DNA of 64,000 nt from Photorhabdus luminescens subsp. luminescens (GTDB taxonomy: Bacteria > Pseudomonadota > Gammaproteobacteria > Enterobacterales > Enterobacteriaceae): contig NZ_JXSK01000001.1 in the NCBI RefSeq assembly GCF_001083805.1, positions 124,001-188,000 of the forward strand. The letters are read 5' to 3'. The position numbers and the translations under genes were made by a program. Positions 9,901 through 18,269 of this stretch are shown in pieces. The notes beneath the pieces are model-generated. The model had not been told where the DNA came from. It searched no databases and was given only the letters and a program-made list of their open reading frames with translations. Positions within the stretch are counted from its first letter, which is position 1; each line of letters starts with the position of its first letter.

Positions 9901-10111
9901 ATATCGTCTCTTTCCCTGTAGATAATATGATTTCATCATTGAATTGCTTTAACACGGCAGCAAAGTCCGCACGAACCTTATCCAGATCATCGGCTAAAGC
10001 GTCAACGTCACTTTTCTGTGGGATAAAATCAAAATAGTTTGTATTGGGCATAATATCGAATTTCGGTGAAATTGATCTTAATTTATTAAAATATTGTATG
10101 AGAATGTTCAT
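9860..10111 (-). CDS. Hypothetical protein, 83 residues
   Basis: I do not recognise this protein. It is soluble in appearance, with a predicted amphipathic acidic helix (DVDALADDLDKVRADFAAVLKQF) and a polar tail. The helix faintly recalls the [11 protein letters not shown] segment of HolE, but the rest does not match. Neither the first ATG (10111) nor the internal ATG at 10051 has a good ribosome-binding site. The 3' end overlaps the DUF2335 remnant by 41 bases in another frame, which suggests either translational coupling or that one of the two is not real. It belongs to the accessory block with ccdAB and the XRE gene. Confidence 0.4.
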   Translation of the reverse strand: MNILIQYFNKLRSISPKFDIMPNTNYFDFIPQKSDVDALADDLDKVRADFAAVLKQFNDEIILSTGKETIYEQKSYRKTSENS

Positions 10112-10390
10112 TACATTATCTGCGTTATTGGTTGTTTCTATTAGTTAAATGACTTAGTACCAATGATGCTTTATTGGGTTTTGATTGAAAAATCATACCT
10201 GATAAATAGATTTATGCCATAGAAATATTGCGAGATGCTTCAAAGAAAGGACTGAAAATAATGGAATATAATTTCATTCAAGATAATGATTAATCGTTTC
10301 TATAGAATTATTAATTAGCATGATTTACGACGAAAAGTATCAGAATATGCTATAGTGTCGGCTGGTTTTCGCTTATATTTTTGGAATCTT

Positions 10391-11209
10391 ATGTCTTATC
10401 AATGCCCCTTATGTCATCAATCTTTATTGCCCGCTCGACAGCAATGGCGCTGTGAGAATAATCATCAGTTTGATTGTGCTAAAGAAGGGTATGTCAATTT
10501 GATGCCCGTTCAGCATAAAAAATCCAAGGAGCCGGGGGATAGCCCAGAGATGATGCAATCAAGAAGAGCATTTTTGGATTCAGGGCATTATCAATCATTA
10601 CAACAACGGGTTTCGGAATTATTGGAAAAGTATCTGCCAGAAAAAGCAGAGAGTTTGCTGGATATAGGATGTGGTGAAGGTTATTACACTGCGGCGGTTG
10701 AAGCGCAGTTAAACAAGAGACGTAATCTTAAAATCTATGGGTTAGATGTTGCTAAGATCGCGGTTCGTTATGGCGCTAGGCGCTATCCTGCTGTTAGCTT
10801 TTGTGTTGCGTCGAGCCATCGTTTGCCATTTGCCGATAAATCGCTTGCCGGGGTATTAAGGATTTACGCGCCTTGCAAAGCGGAAGAATTGGCAAGGGTG
10901 GTTAAGCCACAGGGAATTGTTTTGACAGTTACTCCTGGCCCTCGCCATCTTTATCAGATCAAGGAGTTGATTTATCAAAATATTCATCTTCATCCATTGA
11001 AAGCAGAACCGTTGGCAGGATTTGAATTGATAACTGATGAATCGTTATCTTATCCAATGAAATTAGATGGCGTGCAAGCGTATCATTTATTACAGATGAC
11101 GCCATTTGCCTGGCGAGCAACAGAAGATGTGAAAAAAGAATTGGCAGATAGAGCGCTGTTTGAATGTGAAACTGATTTTATACTGCGGGTCTATCAACGC
11201 CTTAATTGA
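10391..11209 (+). CDS. rlmA: 23S rRNA (guanine(745)-N1)-methyltransferase
   Basis: Methylates G745 of 23S rRNA using S-adenosylmethionine. The ATG at 10391 gives MSYQCPLCHQSLL and 272 residues, close to E. coli RlmA (269). The N-terminal zinc-binding part is seen as CPLC...CENNHQFDCAKEGYVNL, the SAM-binding motif I as LLDIGCGEGYY (about residue 92), and a GLDVAKIAVRYGARR motif II. It faces mntP, and the two share a long hairpin between their ends; this convergent pair is the same in E. coli, where manXYZ-yobD-mntP lie next to rlmA. Confidence 0.93.
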   Translation: MSYQCPLCHQSLLPARQQWRCENNHQFDCAKEGYVNLMPVQHKKSKEPGDSPEMMQSRRAFLDSGHYQSLQQRVSELLEKYLPEKAESLLDIGCGEGYYTAAVEAQLNKRRNLKIYGLDVAKIAVRYGARRYPAVSFCVASSHRLPFADKSLAGVLRIYAPCKAEELARVVKPQGIVLTVTPGPRHLYQIKELIYQNIHLHPLKAEPLAGFELITDESLSYPMKLDGVQAYHLLQMTPFAWRATEDVKKELADRALFECETDFILRVYQRLN

Positions 11210-11218
11210 TCAAGATTT

Positions 11219-11260
11219 CAGCCCAAAATATAGCGTTTAACAGAGAGATATTTTGGGCTG
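11219..11260. terminator. Hairpin between convergent rlmA and mntP
   Basis: Perfect 13-bp inverted repeat CAGCCCAAAATAT / ATATTTTGGGCTG with a 16-base loop, filling the 57-base gap between two convergent genes. No long T-run follows on either side, so it is a likely bidirectional terminator or end-stabilising structure. Confidence 0.55.
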
Positions 11261-11266
11261 GTAGAG

Positions 11267-11848
11267 TTATTTCGCGTACATAAATAATTCGAGATGCTCA
11301 AATAAGATATTGAAGCCAATTGCAATCAGAGTCAACCCGCCAATAAGTTCAGCGCGTTTGCCGAGCAGTGGGCCAATATAACGGCCGATTAACATACCCA
11401 ATGTTGCCATAATCATTGTCATCATGCCGATAGCCATTGCGGTATGTACGATATTGACTTGAAGGAAAGCGAGCCCGATACCAACAGCCATTGCATCCAG
11501 GCTGGTGGCAATGGCTGTTGTTATCAACACTATTGAATTATGGCGGCAGGGTGATTCACACTTTTTTTCCTGATTTTTTTTAAAACTCTCTGTAATCATT
11601 CTACAACCCAGAATGAATAACAGAGCGAAAGCAATCCAGTGATCCCACTCCATAACATACTGACTGGCATAAAGCCCTATAGACCAGCCAATTAATGGGG
11701 TACAGGCTTCTATCAAGCCAAATATCAAACCGGTACGAATTGCTTCACGAAAATGTGGTCTATGTAATGATGCCCCTTTGCAAATTGCAGCAGCAAAGGC
11801 ATCCATTGAGAGGGCTAAAGCCAAGATGAGGGTTGCGTACATATTCAT
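11267..11848 (-). CDS. mntP: Manganese efflux pump MntP
   Basis: Inner-membrane exporter that lowers cytoplasmic Mn2+. The start ATG at 11848 gives [25 protein letters not shown] (193 residues; E. coli 188). Upstream in-frame codons to 11932 belong to the riboswitch leader, not to the protein. Six membrane segments are visible in two repeated halves, each with the family's Asp-containing motif: [13 protein letters not shown] near residue 16 and [17 protein letters not shown] in the second half. It is the last gene of a same-strand run manXYZ-yobD-mntP but has its own leader with a yybP-ykoY element and a Fur-like site, so it is probably transcribed separately. Confidence 0.95.
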   Translation of the reverse strand: MNMYATLILALALSMDAFAAAICKGASLHRPHFREAIRTGLIFGLIEACTPLIGWSIGLYASQYVMEWDHWIAFALLFILGCRMITESFKKNQEKKCESPCRHNSIVLITTAIATSLDAMAVGIGLAFLQVNIVHTAMAIGMMTMIMATLGMLIGRYIGPLLGKRAELIGGLTLIAIGFNILFEHLELFMYAK

Positions 11849-11889
11849 TAATATAGCCTCGGTTGGGTATTTCCATATACATATAACTC

Positions 11890-12110
11890 CACCCCCAACC
11901 AATGATGGCGCTATATGCAATGGTCTTGCCAACCGAGTTAATAGCTATCCCATTAGGCTATTGTATTTGCTATTTTGAGCAACAATAATGCCTGCTAAGA
12001 TAGTAATAAGGTTACCCGCACCACGTTTATTTTGTAACGAGCGTGTTGATACGGGCTTTTCAGAGAAATTAACTAAATCGTTTCTCTGAAACAGGCTACT
12101 CCCCATGACA
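11890..12110 (-). promoter_or_regulatory. yybP-ykoY manganese riboswitch in the mntP leader
   Basis: Read on the minus strand the leader begins ATGGGGAGTAGCCTG (GGGG at 12104-12101), followed by CCGTATCAACACGCTCG; these are the two conserved internal-loop sequences of the yybP-ykoY aptamer. Further on, GGCAAGACCATTGCATATAG at 11930-11911 resembles the leader of E. coli mntP. The family binds Mn2+ and turns on expression of exporters; in E. coli mntP it frees the ribosome-binding site. An extended -10, TGCTATCTT on the minus strand near 12125-12117, sits directly upstream. The 3' limit of the aptamer is approximate. Confidence 0.82.
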
Positions 12111-12178
12111 ATTTAAAAGATAGCACAATAATTCAAAAAGGGAAAATAATATTATTTTTAAGGTTAAGGTATGATATT

Positions 12179-12197
12179 GATAATAATTATCATTATC
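12179..12197 (-). promoter_or_regulatory. Fur-box-like site upstream of the mntP leader
   Basis: GATAATAATTATCATTATC matches the classical 19-bp Fur box GATAATGATAATCATTATC at 17 positions. It is about 55 bases upstream of the probable -10 of mntP, too far to block polymerase simply, so activation or a second promoter is possible. yobD ends at 12282 and reads the same way. Confidence 0.6.
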
Positions 12198-12281
12198 TGT
12201 TTTATGGGGAAAATAAAAGCCAGCATAAGGCTGACTGTTTATTATTTATTATTTATTTTCTTATTTATTATTTTTACTTAT

Positions 12282-12740
12282 CTATTTGTTTTCGATGAGA
12301 AATTTATAAATTCTTTCTAAATCATCAAGTTGGCTTACTGATATATATAATTTCTTGTTTTCCAAACCAATAACCAGGATTCCATCTTCAGATAAATTCA
12401 TGGTTTTTATCCGATTATAGGAAATAAAGGTATTTGCATAGAAGAAACCGTTATTTTTAAAAAATAATTTAGGCGAACGTATATAGGCAATATAAATAGT
12501 CACCAGGATAGTAAACAGTAATAAATATGTGGTTAAACGGCTGCCATAAGAGGTGATATTGTTATAAACAACAATAAGTGTCAGGATAATAAAGATGAGT
12601 GTATCAATTCTATGTTTTCTTTTTAGCTTTATTTGTAAGTAAGTTTTCCCTTTCAGCAAGTTAACTATGAATTCATCATAAACAGCAAAGGCTAGCATTA
12701 GTATGATTAAACCAACTAATACCATATCATTAAGGTTCAT
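12282..12740 (-). CDS. yobD: UPF0266 inner membrane protein YobD
   Basis: Conserved membrane protein of unknown function, 152 residues, the same length as E. coli YobD. Three membrane helices are visible at about residues 6-24, 47-64 and 68-88, followed by a cytoplasmic domain with the highly conserved [23 protein letters not shown]... segment and DLERIYKFL near the end. It lies 65 bases behind manZ in the same direction, as in E. coli, and may be co-transcribed with the mannose PTS. No role is established. Confidence 0.93.
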   Translation of the reverse strand: MNLNDMVLVGLIILMLAFAVYDEFIVNLLKGKTYLQIKLKRKHRIDTLIFIILTLIVVYNNITSYGSRLTTYLLLFTILVTIYIAYIRSPKLFFKNNGFFYANTFISYNRIKTMNLSEDGILVIGLENKKLYISVSQLDDLERIYKFLIENK

Positions 12741-12805
12741 TCCTTATCCCTGTATTGTTATAAAAAGAAAATATGGGGAGGCATTCCTCCCCGAATGATA
12801 TTGTT

Positions 12806-13681
12806 CTAGAGACCGAGGAAACCAAATCTGGCGCCAATAATCCCCAGAATAAAGAAGCCAATAATGATCCACAGGGCATTGATTTTATGCCGTAGTAACC
12901 ACATACAGGCAAATGTCAGTAAAAGGGGCACCAGGCCCGGCATCAACTGATCGAGGATATTCTGAACCGTGGTTATTGTCGTTTCACCTGTTTGTTGGTT
13001 AGGAATTTCTGATACAACCAACGGGATATTGACTTTCGTCCATTTATTAACTAATGCCCCCATGACAAATAGACCAAGGATTGACGCTCCTTCCGTCATT
13101 TTTTGCAGGAAGCCGCCACCCATATCTTGAACGATATTGATCCCTTTCTTATAACCGTAGGAGATACCTGAATAGAGAACCAATAGGCGTACCAGGTTGA
13201 ATAAGAAGAAGAATAAGACAGGCCCAAGCCAACTACCACTCATTGCAAGGCCAGCGCCCAAAGCAGCAAATACGGGACGGGCTGTCCCCCAGAAAATAGG
13301 GTCGCCGACACCGGCTAATGGTCCCATTAGACCGACTTTGATACCGTTGATCGCACCATCATCAATGGCTGCGCCGTTAGCGCGCTGTTCTTCCATTGCC
13401 ATAGTGACGCCCAATACAGGCGCAACGACATAAGGGTGAGTGTTGAAGAATTCAAGGTGGCGCTTGAGGGCCTGTTTACGCTCATCGGTATTTTCTGGAT
13501 ACAAACGACGAAGAGCTGGCACCATAGAGAAGCAGAAGCCCAAGGCCTGCATACGTTCAAAGTTCCATGAACCTTGAAACACATTCGAACGAAGAAATAC
13601 ACCGCGGATATCACTGGGTGTCAATTTTTTCTGGTCTGCTGTCTGAGCAGCCGTTTTTGTGGTATCTAACATGTTGCTCAT
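12806..13681 (-). CDS. manZ: Mannose PTS permease IID component
   Basis: Membrane subunit that with ManY forms the channel of the mannose/glucose/glucosamine phosphotransferase system. It has 291 residues from the ATG at 13681, a little longer than E. coli ManZ (283) owing to an N-terminal SNMLDTTKTAAQTADQ stretch. The IID signature is clear: DIRGVFLRSNVFQGSWNFER, GLMGPLAGVGDPIFWGT and GGGFLQKMTEGASILG. It starts 4 bases after the manY stop, with GGATGAG upstream, which indicates tight coupling. Confidence 0.97.
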   Translation of the reverse strand: MSNMLDTTKTAAQTADQKKLTPSDIRGVFLRSNVFQGSWNFERMQALGFCFSMVPALRRLYPENTDERKQALKRHLEFFNTHPYVVAPVLGVTMAMEEQRANGAAIDDGAINGIKVGLMGPLAGVGDPIFWGTARPVFAALGAGLAMSGSWLGPVLFFFLFNLVRLLVLYSGISYGYKKGINIVQDMGGGFLQKMTEGASILGLFVMGALVNKWTKVNIPLVVSEIPNQQTGETTITTVQNILDQLMPGLVPLLLTFACMWLLRHKINALWIIIGFFILGIIGARFGFLGL

Positions 13682-13685
13682 CCTT

Positions 13686-14486
13686 TTAATCTAATTCGTT
13701 ATCAAGATCGTTATTGGCGTGTCCAGGGGCAGCAACTGCCTGAGATTTGTTATATTTAGGGCTTAGCTGGATGTACAGCACGGCCATAACAATACCAATA
13801 ATGCCTAATGCAACCAGGTTAAAATTAGTGAATGCCGCTGTAACGAAGCCGAGGTAGAAGAAGGGCATTAAGTAGCCGGCACGCATCATGTTGATAACCA
13901 TTGCGTAACCCACAACGACAATCATACCCCCTGCGATGTTCAAGCCATCGGTTACCACTTTTGGAATAGAAGCCAGTAACTGCTGGACTTCGTTGGTGCC
14001 GACCGATAGTGCCACAATCAGGGCAGGGATGGCGATACGCATAGCCTGGAGCAGTAATGCGGATAGATGGATAAAGCTAATCGCACGCAGGCTGCCACGT
14101 TCTGCTGCGTTGTCAGCCGCATGCTGGAAGGCGACGGTGATGGTACGTACAATGATAGTCAGAACCTGTCCTGCCGCTGCCAGCGGAATGGCCAAAGCAA
14201 TACCTTCACCGATATCACGACCGCCAGCGATGACCAGAATCGTGGAGATGATTGATGCTAAGGCCGCATCCGGGGCAATGGCAGCACCGATATTCATCCA
14301 GCCAAGAGCGATCATCTCTAGCGTACCGCCGATAATGATACCGGTTGTCATATCACCGAGAATGATCCCGATTAAGGTGCAGGCCACGAGTGGGCGATGG
14401 AATTGAAATTCATCAAGAATGGAATCCATTCCGACTATACAAGCCACGATGAATATCAATGTAATTTGAACAACGGTAATTTCCAT
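13686..14486 (-). CDS. manY: Mannose PTS permease IIC component
   Basis: Membrane subunit that carries the sugar-binding site of the mannose PTS. It has 266 residues, exactly as in E. coli, starting MEITVVQITLIFIVACIVGM. Multiple membrane helices are seen, with the typical GGTLEMIALGWMNIGAAIAP and AGQVLTIIVRTITVAFQHAAD sequences. The acidic end NNDLDNELD is conserved. It is the middle gene of manXYZ; in other bacteria this complex also serves as entry route for some phage DNA and class II bacteriocins. Confidence 0.97.
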   Translation of the reverse strand: MEITVVQITLIFIVACIVGMDSILDEFQFHRPLVACTLIGIILGDMTTGIIIGGTLEMIALGWMNIGAAIAPDAALASIISTILVIAGGRDIGEGIALAIPLAAAGQVLTIIVRTITVAFQHAADNAAERGSLRAISFIHLSALLLQAMRIAIPALIVALSVGTNEVQQLLASIPKVVTDGLNIAGGMIVVVGYAMVINMMRAGYLMPFFYLGFVTAAFTNFNLVALGIIGIVMAVLYIQLSPKYNKSQAVAAPGHANNDLDNELD

Positions 14487-14561
14487 TGTTTGTCTCCTGT
14501 AACCAAATTAAATTTGGTAAGAAATTTTTGTCATTGAGTAATTTTTATCATTGAGTAATAG

Positions 14562-15545
14562 TTAAATTGCTCTGATCTGGTTTTCGTTTTTAACCTTCTG
14601 GAGTAGATCCATCATTTGTAAACGGCTGTCGCTGGCAACCTTACGGGCTTCAAGCTCAATGCCTCGTTCATCTAGTTTTTTGAAGGCTGCAATATCGGTT
14701 TCATCAACGGATATTGCGTTGTTAACTTGCGTTTTTCCCTGACGGAAAGCCATTCCACCGATGTTGACGGAAGTGATATCGACACCATCTTCGACTAAAC
14801 GCAAAACATCTGTTGGGTTTGTAAACAACAACATGACACGCTCATTGGCGTATTTCGGGTTGTTATAAACGCGAACACATTTTGCAACGTCAACCACGTG
14901 AGCACTGAGCCCCGGTGGAGCAACTTGTTTTAGCAAGGTGGTACGGACAGTATCGGCAGCAACTTCATCGCTGACGACAATGATCCGTTTGACATTGGTT
15001 TCTTTTGTCCAACGAGTAGCGACCTGACCATGAATGAGTCGGTCATCAATTCGAGCCAGTGCAATTTTCATATGACCGCCGGTTGATGGCGCAAATGAAG
15101 GTGCTGCAACGGATGTCACAGGTTTGACGGGTTCAGTTTTTTGAGGTTCTTCTGTTTTCAGGGCCCGGATGCCTTCTTTCCCTGTTTCCAGAGCAACAGA
15201 AACCAGTTCTGCCAGAGATGGGTTATCATCTCGACACATAAAGGTTTCAACCAACATTGGAACGTTAATTCCGGTGATGATCTCATAATTCTCTTTATCT
15301 ACGGCAATACGGCTAGCCGCATTGAATGGACTTCCTCCCCATGTATCGACAAGAAATAGTACACCTTGCTTTGTATTAAGCGTTTCCAGTTTACTGTTGT
15401 ATTTTTCAAATAAGGTATCGGCATTTTCACCAGGAACGAAGTCAATGTAAGAAACATTTTCTTGCTCTCCAATTAACATCTCTGCGGTACGAAGCAGTTG
15501 CTCAGCCGCAGCCCCGTGTGTGCCAATCATAATGGCTATACTCAC
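14562..15545 (-). CDS. manX: Mannose PTS IIAB component
   Basis: Cytoplasmic phosphotransfer protein, 327 residues. The IIA domain (about 1-130) has phospho-acceptor His10 in IMIGTHGAAAEQ. A Pro/Glu/Lys-rich hinge (about 131-157, TEEPQKTEPVKPVTSVAAPS) leads to the IIB domain, with its phospho-acceptor His172 in RIDDRLIHGQVATRW. Phosphate passes from HPr to His10, to His172, to the sugar bound by ManYZ. First gene of the operon; the promoter must lie in the AT-rich stretch upstream. Gap to manY is 75 bases. Confidence 0.97.
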   Translation of the reverse strand: MSIAIMIGTHGAAAEQLLRTAEMLIGEQENVSYIDFVPGENADTLFEKYNSKLETLNTKQGVLFLVDTWGGSPFNAASRIAVDKENYEIITGINVPMLVETFMCRDDNPSLAELVSVALETGKEGIRALKTEEPQKTEPVKPVTSVAAPSFAPSTGGHMKIALARIDDRLIHGQVATRWTKETNVKRIIVVSDEVAADTVRTTLLKQVAPPGLSAHVVDVAKCVRVYNNPKYANERVMLLFTNPTDVLRLVEDGVDITSVNIGGMAFRQGKTQVNNAISVDETDIAAFKKLDERGIELEARKVASDSRLQMMDLLQKVKNENQIRAI

Positions 15546-15965
15546 CTGTTTTCCCCTCTGTTAACAAAATATAAACGCAGGATTATGACAAAGTTACTGC
15601 AATAATTTTGATGAATCATTCCTCCAATAAAAATCTTATTTGTATGAATAATGACCTTTTATCAATATGATACCTAAATATTTGACTTGATTTAGACTTT
15701 ATCTCTTATTGACTGAAAAAATCGGCTGTTAGATTAACATTAGAAATAGCGGAGGAAAATTGCTGTCAGTCAGAAAAAATGAAATAGATAAAAATGTTAA
15801 CCACAAAACAATTTAATAAGCTAAAAATTGTAAAATTGATTTATAATTATCTATAATTTGTTTATTGTTAGATGTTTATTCTGTTTGCGGTAACATTTTA
15901 TTAATTTAAAATTGAAAACATATTCATCTTTTTAGATCAAAAGATGATCATTTTAAATTTTGGTT
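15546..15965. other. AT-rich region upstream of manXYZ
   Basis: About 420 bases with no coding potential. It must contain the manX promoter and 5' leader on the minus strand. I could not pick out a convincing Mlc, NagC or CRP site by eye. The sdaA terminator borders it on the right. Confidence 0.4.
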
Positions 15966-15967
15966 AA

Positions 15968-15999
15968 AAAATATCCCAACCATATGGTAGGGATATTTT
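15968..15999 (-). terminator. Terminator after sdaA
   Basis: On the minus strand AAAATATCCC, 12-base loop, GGGATATTTT followed by further Ts (to 15966): a 10-bp stem with a T-run, 46 bases after the sdaA stop codon. Confidence 0.75.
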
Positions 16000-16044
16000 C
16001 ATTACAGAAGCATTTATCGATTAAAAAACAGGTTATTTATTTGA

Positions 16045-17409
16045 TTAATCACACTGAACCTTAATTGCCAGACCTCCGCGGGATGTTTCGCGATATTTAG
16101 CGTTCATGTCTTTACCTGTTTCGTACATAGTTTCAATAACTTTATCGAGAGAAACGCGTGGTTCACTGGTACGGCGTAAAGCCATGCGTGCAGCATTGAT
16201 TGCTTTTACTGAAGCAATAGCGTTTCGTTCAATACAAGGTACTTGTACCTGACCTGCCACTGGGTCACAGGTCAGGCCGAGGTTATGTTCCATACCGATT
16301 TCAGCCGCAATACAGACCTGTTCAGCGCTGCCGCCAAGCAGTTCAGCCAAGCCGGCTGCTGCCATCGAGCAGGCAACACCCACTTCCCCTTGGCAACCCA
16401 CCTCAGCGCCAGAGATTGATGCATTCATTTTATAAAGAATGCCAATAGCGCCGGAAGCCAGGAAATAGCGGATATAGAGCTCTGGCGTTACAGGCTCAAT
16501 GCAGTGGTTGTAATAAGCGAGTACGGCGGGAACAATGCCGCAAGCACCATTGGTTGGCGCGGTAACAACACGCCCGCCCGCAGCATTTTCTTCATTGACT
16601 GCCAGGGCGAACATATTCACCAAATCCACAACATTCATTGGATCATTAGATAGATTGTTTGATGAGGTCAGCATACGATGTAGTGCCGCTGCCCGGCGTG
16701 GTACACGCAGTGGGCCAGGTAAAACCCCTTCCGTGTTCAAACCGCGTTCAATACAAGCCTGCATGGTATCCCAAACATCGGCAAAATAGGCATTAATTTC
16801 TTCTTTGCTGTGGAGATCTAGCTCATTTTTCATCATTAAACCGGAAATAGATAATCCGGTTTTATTACAATTCATCAGTAATTCTTTTGCTGAATTGAAT
16901 GGATATGAAACGGGTTTCATATCCTGAGAAGGTTTACCAAAGTGTTCTTCATCAACAATAAAACCACCACCAATTGAGTAGTAGGTTTTGCTATAAACTT
17001 TTTTGTCCCCCGCGAATGCGTGAATTTGCATGCCGTTTTCATGTAATGACAGATTATCACTGCGGAAAACCATGCCGCTATCACGCGGGAAATCGACTTC
17101 ATGTAAACCGTTGGCCAGCTTAATACGCTGTGTTTGCTCTACATCACGAATAAAACCGGGGATCGAATCAATATCAACGGTGGCGGGTAAATTACCTGCC
17201 AGACCCATGATAATGGCGATATCCGTATGATGACCCTTGCCGGTTAATGAGAGTGAGCCGTAAACATCGACGGCTACACGCGTGATAGAAGGCATTAATC
17301 CCTGGTTTACCAGATCGTCGACAAACTGTTTGCCGGCTTTCATCGGGCCAACCGTATGAGAGCTAGATGGGCCAATACCGACCTTAAACATGTCGAAAAC
17401 GCTAATCAC
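16045..17409 (-). CDS. sdaA: L-serine ammonia-lyase (L-serine deaminase)
   Basis: Oxygen-sensitive [4Fe-4S] enzyme that converts L-serine to pyruvate and ammonia. It has 454 residues, the same as E. coli SdaA, starting [23 protein letters not shown]. The N-terminal beta domain is followed by the catalytic alpha domain with cluster cysteines in [32 protein letters not shown] and the C-terminal tail KVQCD; in the E. coli enzyme a C-terminal Cys caps the cluster. The gene order yoaH/pabB-nudL-sdaA is as in E. coli, which supports sdaA rather than sdaB. An ERIC element sits 28 bases upstream of the start, so the natural promoter or leader may have been altered. Confidence 0.96.
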   Translation of the reverse strand: MISVFDMFKVGIGPSSSHTVGPMKAGKQFVDDLVNQGLMPSITRVAVDVYGSLSLTGKGHHTDIAIIMGLAGNLPATVDIDSIPGFIRDVEQTQRIKLANGLHEVDFPRDSGMVFRSDNLSLHENGMQIHAFAGDKKVYSKTYYSIGGGFIVDEEHFGKPSQDMKPVSYPFNSAKELLMNCNKTGLSISGLMMKNELDLHSKEEINAYFADVWDTMQACIERGLNTEGVLPGPLRVPRRAAALHRMLTSSNNLSNDPMNVVDLVNMFALAVNEENAAGGRVVTAPTNGACGIVPAVLAYYNHCIEPVTPELYIRYFLASGAIGILYKMNASISGAEVGCQGEVGVACSMAAAGLAELLGGSAEQVCIAAEIGMEHNLGLTCDPVAGQVQVPCIERNAIASVKAINAARMALRRTSEPRVSLDKVIETMYETGKDMNAKYRETSRGGLAIKVQCD

Positions 17410-17437
17410 GCAAGACTCCTTAAAAAAGATAGAGATA

Positions 17438-17564
17438 TATACCCGTTATCTTTCAAGTTGCCTCTTTGTTGGCTGCACTCACTCACCCCGGTCACATAGT
17501 TATCTATGCTCCCGGGGATTCGCTCCCTTGCCGTCGCGATGCACCTTGAAATCCATTGGGTATA
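17438..17564 (-). repeat. ERIC element 1 (127 bp, full length)
   Basis: Full-length enterobacterial repetitive intergenic consensus element, with TATACCCGTTATC at one end and ATTGGGTATA at the other, and the central CACCCCGGTCACATAG...CTCCCGGGGATTCG palindrome. It lies between sdaA and nudL, close to the sdaA start. Confidence 0.92.
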
Positions 17565-17705
17565 GTTATATATATTGGGGTACGCTACTTTACTGTGATT
17601 TAGTAGTGTTGATAAGGGAGTTTACAGTTTTTTTTGAATTATGATAGCAATAGTGACAAAAATGGGCAAAAAAAATACAAATTAGTGATTCCTAAATGAT
17701 TTGGA

Positions 17706-18269
17706 TCAAACTTGAACTTGTTGAGCTAATTGATGAATTATCGCCGCTGTCAATCCCCAGATGAGATGCTGCTGATACCAGTAAAAATAGATACGATGTT
17801 GCTGACCACGGCGATTAACATCAAGATAATGGTAACTTGAAAGTGAAAGTGCTTCAGATAGAGGAACTTCGAATATATTAGAAACTTCTGTCGGGTTACT
17901 GTGGAGGGATAATCCGGGGGGCAATAATCCGACAATAGGTGTCACCAGATAGCCGCTGGTGCTATTTAAAGGAGCCAGTTGTCCCAGAATCTGAACTTTT
18001 TGAGGAGGTATGTTAACTTCTTCTTCCGCTTCTCGTAATGCTGTCGCGATTATTGATTTATCTTTAGGATCAGCAACTCCCCCAGGAAAGGCTACTTGAC
18101 CGGCATGCGATCGTAAGGTATCGGAGCGTCGGGTTAATAATAATGTAGGTTTCGGTTTGCAGATGATCGGTAATAACACCGCAGCGTGGCGGTTATTATC
18201 CAAAAGCCGTTTAGGTGATAGTGGAAGTTGTAACTGAAATCTGTTAACGAAATCAGACAGAGATATCAT
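17706..18269 (-). CDS. nudL: Nudix hydrolase NudL (putative CoA pyrophosphatase)
   Basis: 187-residue Nudix enzyme; relatives split coenzyme A or its derivatives to phosphopantetheine and 3',5'-ADP. The Nudix box is seen as GGVADPKDKSIIATALREAE-EEV (about residues 63-86), preceded by the family signature LLTRRSDTLRSHAGQVAFPGG. Both match E. coli NudL (YeaB). The start overlaps the pabB stop by four bases (ATGA), so the two are translationally coupled. Enzyme activity itself is inferred from the family. Confidence 0.92.
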   Translation of the reverse strand: MISLSDFVNRFQLQLPLSPKRLLDNNRHAAVLLPIICKPKPTLLLTRRSDTLRSHAGQVAFPGGVADPKDKSIIATALREAEEEVNIPPQKVQILGQLAPLNSTSGYLVTPIVGLLPPGLSLHSNPTEVSNIFEVPLSEALSLSSYHYLDVNRRGQQHRIYFYWYQQHLIWGLTAAIIHQLAQQVQV

